Assembly (NCBI GenBank): GCA_041685045.1
Contig: JAWLGP010000004.1
Span: 62,001 to 126,000, forward strand
DNA from: Thiohalomonas sp041685045
GTDB taxonomy: Bacteria > Pseudomonadota > Gammaproteobacteria > Thiohalomonadales > Thiohalomonadaceae
Reading direction: 5' to 3'
DNA: 64,000 nucleotides
The notes beneath the pieces were generated by a model. The model worked only from the letters and a program-made list of their open reading frames with translations, was not told the origin of the DNA and ran no database searches. Position 1 is the first letter of the stretch. Every line of letters starts with the position of its first letter. Of the stretch, positions 54,296 through 63,868 are shown piece after piece. The translations under genes were made by a program, and so were the position numbers.

Positions 54296-56941
54296 GTGGG
54301 CAGCTTCGCGCTGTTCGATGCGGTGGCATTCGATGCCGTACTGGCGGAGGGTAAACCGCCGCTGGCGCTTTTCCGGGAGACCGCCCGCGCCGCGCGTACG
54401 GTACTCAAGGAGCGCTTTCTTGCCAACGAACCGGTGGTGGAACTGGTCTATGCCCATGCCCGCTTCGTGGACCGGCTGCTCGAGCGCGCCTGGCGCCTGC
54501 ATTTTCCCGGGGACACTCCCAATCTCGCGCTGGTCGCCGTAGGCGGTTACGGCCGGGGCGAGCTGCACCCCCACTCCGACGTCGACCTGATGATTCTGAC
54601 CGGCTCCGCCGGTCCGGATGCCCAAACCCAGGCGCTGGAGCGATTCCTGCTGTTCCTGTGGGATATCGGCCTCGAGGTGGGTCACAGCGTCCGCTCCGTG
54701 GAGCAGTGCGTGCAGGAGGCCAAGGCGGACATCACGGTGGCCACCAACCTGATGGAGTCCCGCCTGCTGCTCGGCCCGCAGTCGATGTATCAGGAGATGC
54801 GCCATCGCACCAGCCGCGAGTTCGTCTGGCCGGGCCCTGACTTTTTCGAGGCCAAGTGGCAGGAGCAGATCGCCCGCCACCGCAAATTCAACGATACCGC
54901 TTACAACCTGGAACCGAACGTAAAGGAGGGCCCGGGCGGCCTTCGCGACATCCAGATGGTCGGCTGGGTGGCCAAGCGCCACTTCGGGGCGGAGACGTTG
55001 GCGGACCTCGTGGGCCACGGTTTCCTGACCGCCGCGGAGCTGGATGCCCTCGTCGCGGGGCAGGCCTTTCTCTGGAAGGTGCGCTTTGGTCTGCACGTTT
55101 TTACCGATAGGCGCGAAGACCGGTTGCTGTTCGACCACCAACGGAATCTGGCTCGGCAGCTCGGCTATCGGGACGAGGCCGGTCGCCTGGCGGTCGAACA
55201 CTTCATGAAGGCCTACTACCGGACCGTCATGGAACTGGAGCGCCTCAACGAGATGTTGTTGCAGTTGTTCCAGGAGGAGATCCTGCACAGTGCGGACTCC
55301 GCCGAGCCGGTACCGATCAACAAACGTTTTCAGGCCCGCAAGGGCTTCCTCGAGACCACCGGCCCCCAGATCTTCCGCCGCTACCGGTTCGCCCTGCTGG
55401 AGATCTTTCTGGTGCTGACCCAGCACCCGGACATCAAGGGAATTCGGGCCGAAACCATCCGCCAAATCCGCAACCACCTGCGCTTCATCAACAGCGAGTT
55501 CCGCAACGACCTGCGCTGTCGCAGCCTGTTCATGGAGATCCTGCGCCAGCCGCAGGGGGTGACCGACGCCCTGCACCGCATGAACCGCTACGGAGTGCTC
55601 GGCGCCTATCTTCCCGTATTCGGTCGCGTCGCCGGGCAGATGCAGCACGACCTTTTCCACGTCTACACGGTGGACGAGCATACCCTGTTCGCGCTGCGCA
55701 ACCTGCGCCGCCTCACCGTGCCGGCACACAGCCAGGAGTTTCCGCTCTGCACTCGCCTGATGGCCCGCATCGGCAAACCGGAGGTGCTCTACGTCGCAGC
55801 CCTGTTCCACGACATCGCAAAAGGGCGCGGGGGCGATCATTCCGAGTTGGGGGCCAAAGAGGTCACCACCTTCTGCGAACGGCACCTGCTGTCGAAATAC
55901 GACACCCATCTGGCCGCCTGGCTGGTGCGCAATCACCTGTTGATGTCCACCACGGCCCAACGCAAGGACATTTCCGATCCCGAAGTGGTCAACGCGTTCG
56001 CCGCCCGGGTGGGTGATCAAAACCACCTGAACCACCTTTATCTGCTCACCGTCGCCGACATCCGCGCCACCAGCCCGTCGGTTTGGAATTCCTGGAAGGA
56101 TGCGCTGCTTGCCGAGCTCTACTACGCCACACACCATGCGCTGCGTCGTGGCCTCACCAACCCCGTCGACAAGGAGCAGCTAATCGGTGAAACCCAGCAC
56201 GAGGCGATTCGGCTGCTGCAGACCGAAGACGTGGATCTGCAGGCAGTCGCCCGCTTTTGGGAGCGATTGCCGGACGACTACTTCCTGCGCTATTCGGCCG
56301 ACGAGATCGCCTGGCACAGCCGCGCAGTGATCCACGACGCGCGACCGGAACAGCCGCTGGTGCTGGTCCGCCGTCAGACCCGCCGCGGCGGTACCGAGGT
56401 ATTCATCTTCACCCCGGTTCGCAATCACCAGTTCACCACCACCACCTCCGTGCTGGACCAGCTCGGTCTTACCATCGCCGACGCGCGCATCATCACCTCC
56501 AAGGACCACTACACCCTGGATACCTACATCGTGCTGGAGGAGAACGGCGAACCGATTCAGGAGTCGGGCCGAATCGACGAGATCCGCGACACCCTCAACC
56601 GTCGCCTGGCCCATCCGGATGAGCTGCCGCCCGACGTCCGGCGCCATGTCGCGCGCCAACTGAAGCACTTCACGATCCCCACCCAGGTCAGCTTCGAGGC
56701 CGATCCCCGCAACCACCGCACCATCATGGAGGTGATCACCTCCGACCGCCCCGGCCTGCTGGCCAAAATCGGCCGCGCCCTGACCGAGTGCCGGGTGCGA
56801 CTCCAGACCGCCAAGATCGCCACCTTTGGCGAACGGGTGGAGGACGTCTTTTTTATCGCCGACGAAGCCGGCAACGCCCTCGACCCGGAGCGGGCCGAGC
56901 GGCTGCGCGACTCGATCTGCACCCGGCTGGGGAGCATGTAG
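54296..56941 (+). CDS. glnD: Bifunctional PII uridylyltransferase/uridylyl-removing enzyme
   Basis: Nitrogen sensor that modifies PII according to glutamine. 881 residues from the GTG at 54296, close to E. coli GlnD (890). Domains in order: nucleotidyltransferase (VGGYGRGELHPHSDVDLMIL, Asp95 and Asp97), a central helical domain (NVKEGPGGLRDIQM), an HD hydrolase (ALFHDIAKGRGGDHSELG), and two ACT domains (EVFIFTPVRNHQF and IMEVITSDRPGLLAKIGRAL). The stop codon TAG lies inside a GGATGGGCAAAG hairpin repeat. The long antisense frame here is a shadow. Confidence 0.97.
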   Translation: MGSFALFDAVAFDAVLAEGKPPLALFRETARAARTVLKERFLANEPVVELVYAHARFVDRLLERAWRLHFPGDTPNLALVAVGGYGRGELHPHSDVDLMILTGSAGPDAQTQALERFLLFLWDIGLEVGHSVRSVEQCVQEAKADITVATNLMESRLLLGPQSMYQEMRHRTSREFVWPGPDFFEAKWQEQIARHRKFNDTAYNLEPNVKEGPGGLRDIQMVGWVAKRHFGAETLADLVGHGFLTAAELDALVAGQAFLWKVRFGLHVFTDRREDRLLFDHQRNLARQLGYRDEAGRLAVEHFMKAYYRTVMELERLNEMLLQLFQEEILHSADSAEPVPINKRFQARKGFLETTGPQIFRRYRFALLEIFLVLTQHPDIKGIRAETIRQIRNHLRFINSEFRNDLRCRSLFMEILRQPQGVTDALHRMNRYGVLGAYLPVFGRVAGQMQHDLFHVYTVDEHTLFALRNLRRLTVPAHSQEFPLCTRLMARIGKPEVLYVAALFHDIAKGRGGDHSELGAKEVTTFCERHLLSKYDTHLAAWLVRNHLLMSTTAQRKDISDPEVVNAFAARVGDQNHLNHLYLLTVADIRATSPSVWNSWKDALLAELYYATHHALRRGLTNPVDKEQLIGETQHEAIRLLQTEDVDLQAVARFWERLPDDYFLRYSADEIAWHSRAVIHDARPEQPLVLVRRQTRRGGTEVFIFTPVRNHQFTTTTSVLDQLGLTIADARIITSKDHYTLDTYIVLEENGEPIQESGRIDEIRDTLNRRLAHPDELPPDVRRHVARQLKHFTIPTQVSFEADPRNHRTIMEVITSDRPGLLAKIGRALTECRVRLQTAKIATFGERVEDVFFIADEAGNALDPERAERLRDSICTRLGSM

Positions 56942-57008
56942 GATGGGCAAAGGAGCGAAGCGACGTGCCCATCACCCAACGATGGGCACGCTGCGCTTTG
57001 CCCATCCT
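56938..57008. repeat. GGATGGGCAAAG hairpin repeat overlapping the glnD stop
   Basis: Arms GTAGGATGGGCAAAGGAGCG and GCTGCGCTTTGCCCATCCT with inner CGTGCCCATC/GATGGGCACG pair into a long hairpin. The TAG of its first arm is the glnD stop codon. It separates glnD from the convergent VOC gene. Confidence 0.85.
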
Positions 57009-57019
57009 CGCGTCACCCC

Positions 57020-57388
57020 TCACGATTCTGCGGCGATCAATTCAACGGCATTACCATCCGGGTCGCGGCAAAAGGCGGCAGCCCGTCCGGAACGGCTGCG
57101 CGTGCAGGAGATGCCTGCGGCTTCCACCCGCTGTACCAGCGCCTCCAGGTCGTCCACCACCAACGCCAGATGCCGGTCGCGGCCACCGTGCTCGGGACGG
57201 CCATCGACAGGATCCGGATTGGGCAGTTCCAACAGGTGAATCTGCTGAGGGCCGAGCTGCAACCAGGCGCCGGGAAAGCCCAGGTCGGGACGCAGTGCCT
57301 CGGGGATCCCCAACAAATCCCGATAGAATCCCAGCGCGCGACCGGTATCGGCAACGAGCAGGCTGACGTGGTGCATCGCAACGGGCAC
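57020..57388 (-). CDS. VOC family (glyoxalase-like) protein
   Basis: About 122 residues forming one VOC module pair: HHVSLLVADTGRALGFYRDLLG, an internal HLALVVDDLEALVQRVEAAG and a C-terminal FCRDPDGNAVELIAAES with the metal-ligand Glu. His, His and Glu positions fit a metal site, but the reaction cannot be named. The GTG at 57388 is preferred because GGAGGA lies six bases upstream; the next ATG (57376) shortens it by four residues. Confidence 0.8.
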   Translation of the reverse strand: MPVAMHHVSLLVADTGRALGFYRDLLGIPEALRPDLGFPGAWLQLGPQQIHLLELPNPDPVDGRPEHGGRDRHLALVVDDLEALVQRVEAAGISCTRSRSGRAAAFCRDPDGNAVELIAAES

Positions 57389-57491
57389 CGGCGCTCCTCC
57401 TTGTGTTCGGGTTTTTGATGCGGGCCGGGCTGGCGCTCCTACCCGGCGGCCTGATCGATTATACTGCTCGTTTTTGCCTCGACCGAGCGCG

Positions 57492-58691
57492 ATGAATCCG
57501 GATCTCGACACACTCCAGCCCTACCCGTTCGAGAAGCTGAACCGCTTGAAGGCAGGGGCGACGCCCCCCGCCGGCAAACCGCACATCGCCCTCTCCATCG
57601 GCGAACCCAAGCATCAGCCGCCCGCCTTCGTGGCGGAGACGATAATCACCCATCTGCACGGGCTATCCAGCTATCCGCTGACCAAAGGGCGTGCTGAATT
57701 ACGTCAGGCGATGGCCGAATGGGCCTCGCGGCGCTTTGCCCTGCCCGGGGGCAGTCTCGACCCGGAGCGCCATGTGCTGCCGGTCGCGGGTACCCGCGAG
57801 GCGCTGTTTGCCTTTGCCCAGGCGGTCGTGGACCGCCGTGCGGATCCCTTGGTGCTGATGCCGAACCCGTTCTACCAGATATACGAAGGTGCGGCGCTGC
57901 TGGCCGGTGCCGCGCCCTGGTTCATGAATACCACCGCGCCCGGATTCCTGCCGGACCTCGAGGCGATCCCGGAGCACGTCTGGCAGCGGGCGCAGTTGGT
58001 TTACGTGTGCAGCCCCGGCAATCCGACCGGTGCGGTCGCTTCCCTCGCCTTTTTCCAACGGCTCATCACCCTGGCCGATGAATACGACTTTATCATCGGG
58101 TCGGACGAGTGCTACTCCGAACTCTACTTCGACGAGGCATCCCCCCCGCCCGGTCTGTTGCAGGCCGCCGCGGCAATGGGACGTACCGACTACCGCCGTT
58201 GCGTGGTCTTTCACAGTCTCTCCAAGCGCTCCAACCTGCCGGGCCTGCGCTCCGGGTTCGTCGCCGGCGATGCCGAGGTGCTGAGCCGCTTTCTGCTCTA
58301 CCGCACCTACCACGGCTGTGCCCTGCCGCCGCATACCCAGGCCGCCAGCATCGTCGCCTGGCAGGACGAGGGGCATGTACGGGAAAACCGCGAACGCTAC
58401 CGGGAAAAGTTTGACGCGGTGCTGGCAATCCTGGCACCGGTGCTCGACGTCCAGCGGCCCGATGCCGGTTTCTATCTCTGGGCGAAAACGCCCATCGATG
58501 ACACCGAGTTCGCCCGCCGGTTGTTTGCCGAACAGAACGTCACCGTGCTCCCGGGCAGCTATCTTTCCCGCGAGGCCCACGGAGTCAACCCCGGCGCCGG
58601 CCGCATCCGCATGGCCCTGGTGGCGGAACTCGACGAATGCATCGAAGCCGCGGAGCGGATCCGCGACTTCGTTTCAGATCTTGTGGCTTAA
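57492..58691 (+). CDS. dapC: Succinyldiaminopimelate transaminase
   Basis: PLP enzyme of the succinylase lysine pathway (399 residues, class I/II fold). It starts NPDLDTLQPYPFEKLNRLKAG, the usual DapC N-terminus, with SIGEPKH, CSPGNPTGAV, SDECYSELYF and the Schiff-base lysine in SLSKRSNLPGLRSGF. The gene heads the dapC-dapD-(arsC-like)-dapE set after glnD, a common gammaproteobacterial order. Confidence 0.93.
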   Translation: MNPDLDTLQPYPFEKLNRLKAGATPPAGKPHIALSIGEPKHQPPAFVAETIITHLHGLSSYPLTKGRAELRQAMAEWASRRFALPGGSLDPERHVLPVAGTREALFAFAQAVVDRRADPLVLMPNPFYQIYEGAALLAGAAPWFMNTTAPGFLPDLEAIPEHVWQRAQLVYVCSPGNPTGAVASLAFFQRLITLADEYDFIIGSDECYSELYFDEASPPPGLLQAAAAMGRTDYRRCVVFHSLSKRSNLPGLRSGFVAGDAEVLSRFLLYRTYHGCALPPHTQAASIVAWQDEGHVRENRERYREKFDAVLAILAPVLDVQRPDAGFYLWAKTPIDDTEFARRLFAEQNVTVLPGSYLSREAHGVNPGAGRIRMALVAELDECIEAAERIRDFVSDLVA

Positions 58692-58696
58692 AAACC

Positions 58697-58791
58697 CAAC
58701 GCAAAGACGCGAAGACGCAAAGGACGCAAAGATCATATGTTTTAAAACAAGAAAACCTTTGCGTCTTTGCGCCTTTGCGTTGAAATCTTTT
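58697..58791. repeat. CGCAAAG-family inverted repeat between dapC and dapD
   Basis: Left arm CAACGCAAAGACGCGAAGAC and on to 58732; right arm CTTTGCGTCTTTGCGCCTTT and on to 58791. The arms are nearly complementary around a 23-base AT-rich loop. RNA would form a long hairpin ending about 15 bases before the dapD start. Confidence 0.85.
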
Positions 58792-58805
58792 CCTGGAGAT
58801 CAATC

Positions 58806-59630
<825 letters not shown>

Positions 59631-59633
59631 AAA

Positions 59634-59910
59634 TCCAACGCAAAGGCGCAAAGACGCGAAGGACGCAAAGATTTAAAAGTGACTACTCGCCCCCCGCCCC
59701 CGATAAAAAAATTCGAGGGCAGGCTTCGGCGGGAAGCCAGGGAACAGTCAATGGATCCCCGCCTTCGCGGGGAAGACGGATACCTTGTGTCGCGCGCGAC
59801 ATCGAGAGCGTACCCAGGCGAGCAGTTACGGTTTAACAACGGTTATTTTTCTTTGCGCTCTTTGCGCTCTTTGCGCTCTTTGCGTCATCGCGTCTTTGCG
59901 TTGAAAGCTT
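59634..59910. repeat. CGCAAAG-family inverted repeat split by a MITE
   Basis: Left arm at about 59634-59672 (AACGCAAAGGCGCAAAGACG...), right arm at 59850-59907 with CTTTGCGCTC repeated three times and CGTCTTTGCGTTGAAAG. The MITE-like element 59679-59829 lies in the loop. It fills the 296 bases between dapD and the next gene. Confidence 0.85.
59679..59829. mobile_element. MITE-like element, copy 2 (151 bp)
   Basis: Ends GTGACTACTCGCC (59679-59691) and GGCGAGCAGTTAC (59817-59829) match the ends of the 15479-15612 element in inverse orientation. The block GATCCCCGCCTTCGCGGGGA plus the following CGAGAGCGTACCCAGGCGAG region is shared. TTTAA lies near both outer ends and may be a target duplication. 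The left third differs from copy 1. No coding capacity. Confidence 0.7.
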
Positions 59911-59926
59911 TTTTTCAAATACTGTC

Positions 59927-60274
59927 ATGACGACGCTCTACGGCATCAAGAATTGCGATACTGTGCGCAAGGCCCGCAAGTGGCTCGAAGCGCGCGGGGT
60001 CGACTACCGGTTCCACGATTTGCGGGCGGATGGGCTGGCTGCGGCCGACCTCGACCGCTGGCTGACGGCGGTTGGCTGGGAGGTGCTGCTGAACCGGCGC
60101 GGGACCAGTTGGCGGCAGCTTGACGCCGCGGTGCGGGACGGGGTCGACGCGGCGAAGGCCCGTGAGCTGATGTTGGAGCAGCCGACCCTGATCAAACGGC
60201 CGGTGCTGGAGCAAGCCGGGACCGTTCGTGTCGGCTTCAGTGAGGCCGACTACGCCACCCTGTTCGAGGTCTGA
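59927..60274 (+). CDS. ArsC/Spx family thioredoxin-fold protein (YffB-like)
   Basis: 115 residues. It starts TTLYGIKNCDTVRKARKWLE, with a single active-site Cys (Cys10) where arsenate reductases have CxxxR-type sites, and contains LLNRRGTSWRQL and PTLIKRPVLE, typical of YffB/Spx-like proteins. The gene sits before dapE as yffB does in E. coli. A glutathione-dependent thiol reductase role is proposed for the family; an arsenate role is unlikely. The stop is 2 bases before dapE. Confidence 0.88.
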   Translation: MTTLYGIKNCDTVRKARKWLEARGVDYRFHDLRADGLAAADLDRWLTAVGWEVLLNRRGTSWRQLDAAVRDGVDAAKARELMLEQPTLIKRPVLEQAGTVRVGFSEADYATLFEV

Positions 60275-60276
60275 AC

Positions 60277-61407
60277 GTGTCCGATACCCTGGAATTGGCC
60301 AAGGCGCTGCTGGCGCGGCGCTCGGTGACGCCCGATGATGCCGGCTGCCAGCCGCTGGTGATGGAGCGGCTGGCGCCGCTCGGTTTCCGTGCCGAACACC
60401 TGCGTTTCGGCGAAGTGGACAACCTTTGGGCCCGGCGCGGCAGTGACGGGCCGCTGTTCTGCTTCGCCGGTCACACCGATGTGGTACCGACCGGGCCGGA
60501 ATCGGCCTGGAAGTATCCTCCGTTCGAGCCGACGGTGGATGCCGAGGGGCGACTCTACGCCCGCGGCGCCGCCGACATGAAGGGCTCCATCGCCGCCTTC
60601 GTCACCGCTTGCGAACGCTTCCTGGCGTCCCATCCGGAGCCGAAGGGATCCATCGCCCTGCTTCTCACCAGCGATGAAGAGGGTCCGGCGGTGGATGGGA
60701 CAGTCAAGGTGATCGAAACCCTGGAGGAGCGCCGGGAGAAGATCACCTGGTGCCTGGTGGGCGAACCGACCGCCACCGCCGCTGTTGGTGATGTGGTCAA
60801 GAACGGCCGCCGCGGCTCCCTGACCGGCACTCTGGTGGTGCGCGGTGTCCAGGGCCACGTCGCCTATCCGCACCTGGCCGACAATCCGGTGCATCGGGTG
60901 GCGCCGGCGCTGGCCGAGCTTTGCGGCACCGAGTGGGATCGAGGCAACGAGTTCTTCCCGTCCACCACCTTTCAGGTGTCCAACATCCATGCCGGCACCG
61001 GGGCCACCAACGTGATCCCGGGCGAGGTGGAGGTGGTGTTCAACTTCCGCTTCTCCACCGAAAGCAGTGCCGACAGTCTGAAACAGCGGGTGCACCACAT
61101 CCTCAGTGCCCACGGCCTCGACTACAGCATCGATTGGTCGCTCTCGGGCGAACCGTTCCTCACCGGACGGGGTGAACTGCTGGTCGCCACGGTGGAGGCG
61201 ATCCGCGAGATCACCGGCCTGGAGCCGGACGTCAACACCGCCGGCGGCACCTCCGACGGCCGCTTCATCGCTCCTACAGGCGCCCAGGTGCTCGAACTCG
61301 GGCCGTTGAACGCCACCATCCACAAGCGCGACGAACACGTCGCTGTCGCCGACCTGGAGCGGCTGTCGGTCATCTACGAGCGGCTGCTGGAGAAATTGCT
61401 TGGCTGA
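60277..61407 (+). CDS. dapE: Succinyl-diaminopimelate desuccinylase
   Basis: Di-zinc M20 peptidase-family enzyme that releases LL-diaminopimelate (376 residues). Ligands: His66 in FCFAGHTDVVPTG, Asp100 in ARGAADMKGS, Glu134-Glu135 in LTSDEEGPAVDGT, and a C-terminal His in NATIHKRDEHV. NTAGGTSDGRFIA is also conserved. It begins with GTG two bases after the ArsC-like gene. Confidence 0.97.
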   Translation: MSDTLELAKALLARRSVTPDDAGCQPLVMERLAPLGFRAEHLRFGEVDNLWARRGSDGPLFCFAGHTDVVPTGPESAWKYPPFEPTVDAEGRLYARGAADMKGSIAAFVTACERFLASHPEPKGSIALLLTSDEEGPAVDGTVKVIETLEERREKITWCLVGEPTATAAVGDVVKNGRRGSLTGTLVVRGVQGHVAYPHLADNPVHRVAPALAELCGTEWDRGNEFFPSTTFQVSNIHAGTGATNVIPGEVEVVFNFRFSTESSADSLKQRVHHILSAHGLDYSIDWSLSGEPFLTGRGELLVATVEAIREITGLEPDVNTAGGTSDGRFIAPTGAQVLELGPLNATIHKRDEHVAVADLERLSVIYERLLEKLLG

Positions 61408-61794
61408 ACGCGAAAGATGCGGTTCGCAGGCTCACCACATCCTACAAAATCCCCTCTGTAGGGTGTGGTGACGACTGCATGGATGCAGGAGGTAGAGCAA
61501 CGCAGGGAGCAGTTGCCGAGGAACGAACCGCACCGATAGCCTGGAAGCACCGCGAACGATGCGGTTCGCAGGCTCACCACATCCTACGTTTGATGGCCCC
61601 AAGAAGGCGAAATCCCCGTTTCGTAGTGTGGTGAGGAACGAACCGCACCGGTAGCCTGGAAGTGACGCGAATGATGCGGTTCGCAGGCTCACCACATCCT
61701 ACATTACCCGTTTATTGATGATAGGTGAGGCTAAAGTTTCCCCGCCCGGTGGCCGCTATGGCAAGTGACCGAGTCCAATGCCGGGGAACTCACC
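61408..61794. repeat. GGTTCGCAGG-family repeat tract after dapE
   Basis: Three GATGCGGTTCGCAGGCTCAC copies (61417, 61558, 61675) alternate with reverse arms (GTAGGGTGTGGTGACGACTG at 61458, GTGTGGTGAGGAACGAACCG at 61626). The module GCATGGATGCAGGAGGTAGA (about 61478) matches the one near 7260. The last bases (61705-61794) show no clear feature. No gene. Confidence 0.8.
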
Positions 61795-62994
61795 ATGCAG
61801 GTCACCAGTGCCACGGTCCACCTCTCCAGCGACCACCAGAAGATCGAACAGCGTAGCGAACGGGAGTCGCTGACCCTCTGGAGGGGAAACGAGCGCGTGA
61901 GGCTCGATCGGGAAGTCGATGCGATCGAGGTCGAACTGGGTCGCGCCTCTCTGCAGGAGAGCCTGCGTAGCGGCAGCCGTCTGCCCCCGGGGCTTATCAA
62001 TGCCGCCGCCCATCATGCCGCCAACCGCGGCCACCCGCACACCCCCGTCGACGATCGGGTGGAGCTCTCCGATGTTGGCCTGCAGTTGCAGCCGAAACCG
62101 AAGAAGGCCCAGCCCGAGCGGTTTCACATGAGTGCCCACCACGAGCTGGAGGTCTCCATCCTTCGCGAGATGGTCCGGATGCTCACCGGCCGCGAACTCA
62201 AGGTCATGGACCCGGCCGAGCTCAGTGTGGACGAAGAGCAGCAGGAAAACCTCGACCAGGCGTGTGCGGCCGGTGCGGAGCTGGAACGGGCAAGCCAGGC
62301 GGACCGCGGCGGACCGGAGGAAGGCTGGGGCCTGGCCTACGACCACTACGAGCGCCGGCTCGAATCCGAGTCCACCACCTTCTCCGCCGAGGGCGTGATC
62401 CAGACCGCCGACGGCCGCTCCATCGCCTTCAGCGTCGACCTGCACATGAGCCGTACCTTTATCGAGGAGAGCCGTACCAGTCTGCGCCTGGGCGATGCCG
62501 CGCGCGTAAAGGACCCGCTGGTAATCAATTTCGCCGGCACGGCCGCAGAGCTGACCCGGACCAAATTCGAGTTCGACCTGGACGCCGACGGCCGCAGCGA
62601 GCAGGTCGCCTTTGTCGGGCCGAACAGCGGCTTCCTGACCTGGGACCGCAACGACAACGGCACGGTCGACGACGGGGGTGAGCTGTTCGGCGCCGTCACC
62701 GGCGACGGCTTCGGCGAGCTGGCCGCGCACGACGCCGACGGCAACGGCTGGATCGACGAGGCCGACCCCATTTACGAGGCCCTGCGCATCTGGTCCCGCG
62801 ATACCGCCGGGAATGAATCGCTGATCGGCTTGGGGCAGCGCGGCATCGGCGCCATCTATCTCGGCCACATCGACACGCCCTTCGACCTGAAAAACCCCGA
62901 CAACCAGCTGGCCGGCGTGATCCGCGACAGCGGGATTTGGGTCGGTGAGGACGGCCAGGTGAACACCGTGCAGAAGGTGGACCTGGTGGTATGA
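61795..62994 (+). CDS. Hypothetical protein with Asp-rich calcium-type sites
   Basis: 399 residues from the ATG at 61795 (GGGGA upstream; a GTG at 61765 is possible). No signal peptide. The N-terminal half is charged and without recognised domains; residues about 150-190 are Glu-rich. The C-terminal half has FDLDADGRSEQVAFVGPNSG, WDRNDNGTVDDGGELFGA and HDADGNGWIDEADPIYEALR, Asp/Gly/Asn loops typical of EF-hand/dockerin-like calcium sites that accompany RTX-type proteins. It is probably exported by a non-Sec route or cytosolic; function unknown. Flanked upstream by repeats. Confidence 0.7.
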   Translation: MQVTSATVHLSSDHQKIEQRSERESLTLWRGNERVRLDREVDAIEVELGRASLQESLRSGSRLPPGLINAAAHHAANRGHPHTPVDDRVELSDVGLQLQPKPKKAQPERFHMSAHHELEVSILREMVRMLTGRELKVMDPAELSVDEEQQENLDQACAAGAELERASQADRGGPEEGWGLAYDHYERRLESESTTFSAEGVIQTADGRSIAFSVDLHMSRTFIEESRTSLRLGDAARVKDPLVINFAGTAAELTRTKFEFDLDADGRSEQVAFVGPNSGFLTWDRNDNGTVDDGGELFGAVTGDGFGELAAHDADGNGWIDEADPIYEALRIWSRDTAGNESLIGLGQRGIGAIYLGHIDTPFDLKNPDNQLAGVIRDSGIWVGEDGQVNTVQKVDLVV

Positions 62995-63042
62995 TGCGGG
63001 CGTGATTCAACGGAAAGCCGTGAAGAAGTGACCCGATCACCA

Positions 63043-63654
63043 ATGCCAATCCTCCGCCGCGCTCTGATCATCATCCTCGTCCTGCTGCTGAGCGCCTGTA
63101 GCGATGGGCCGCGCCTCGAACCGCTGCCGGGCGATTCCATCGTGCTCGCCTTCGGCGATTCGCTCACCTACGGCACCGGTGCACCGCGTGACCAGAGCTA
63201 TCCCTCCCATCTGGAACGGCTGATCGGGCGTACTGTGATCAACGCCGGGGTCCCCGGTGAAGTGAGTGCCGAAGGGCGCCAGCGGCTGCCGGCCCTGCTC
63301 GATCGGCATCAGCCGGCCCTGTTGCTGCTGTGTCACGGCGGCAACGACCTGCTGCGCAAGAAGGATCGGCAGGCGCTGCAGGAGAATTTGGCGGCGATGG
63401 TGGAGATGGCCCGCGAGCGGGGGATCTCGGTGGTGTTGTTGGGCGTGCCGGAGCCCACGCTGTTCCTGCGTGAAGCCCCCGCGTTCTATGCAAAAACCGC
63501 AGAGCGGTTTGCGCTGCCGTACGAAGGAGAGATCATCCCGACGGTGGAGAGCGACGACGACCTGAAATCCGATGCCGTCCACCCCAATGCCGAAGGCTAC
63601 CGGCAGATCGCCGATGCGATCGCCGAACTGCTCAGGGACGCCGGTGCGATCTAA
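63043..63654 (+). CDS. GDSL-family arylesterase/lysophospholipase, lipoprotein
   Basis: 203 residues. Lipoprotein signal LIIILVLLLSAC gives Cys at about residue 19. SGNH hydrolase blocks: block I VLAFGDSLTYGTGA (nucleophile Ser), block II Gly in NAGVPGE, block III HGGNDLLR and block V DAVHPNAEGYRQIA (catalytic Asp and His). It resembles TesA but has a lipobox in place of a cleavable signal peptide. GTG 63028 is an alternative start. Confidence 0.88.
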   Translation: MPILRRALIIILVLLLSACSDGPRLEPLPGDSIVLAFGDSLTYGTGAPRDQSYPSHLERLIGRTVINAGVPGEVSAEGRQRLPALLDRHQPALLLLCHGGNDLLRKKDRQALQENLAAMVEMARERGISVVLLGVPEPTLFLREAPAFYAKTAERFALPYEGEIIPTVESDDDLKSDAVHPNAEGYRQIADAIAELLRDAGAI

Positions 63655-63693
63655 GCAGCGCTCCCTCTGGTTCGACTGGCATTCAAGGCATTC

Positions 63694-63850
63694 AACAGGA
63701 TTAACAGGATTAACAGGATTTTTCAGGATTAACAGGAAAAGGCCATATTTGTTTCGGGTCGAGAACATCAAACCTCTGCTCGAACAGTCCAAGCAGGTGG
63801 TTCTCGCATTATCCGATCCTGTTAATCCTGAAAAATCCTGTTAATCCTGT
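63694..63850. repeat. AACAGGATT repeat with perfect 34-bp inverted arms
   Basis: Bases 63704-63737 are the exact reverse complement of 63817-63850 (34 of 34). Extra AACAGGATT units extend the left side. The 79-base loop contains its own inverted pair GAGAAC/GGTTCTC. It lies between the convergent esterase and tsaB genes, so transcripts from either side would end in a very long hairpin. Confidence 0.9.
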
Positions 63851-63868
63851 GAAATAAATCCCTGTATT

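Noticed and set aside
54254..56137. A 627-codon open frame antisense to glnD
   Set aside because: Shadow frame with biased composition and no motif; glnD covers it with intact nucleotidyltransferase and HD domains.
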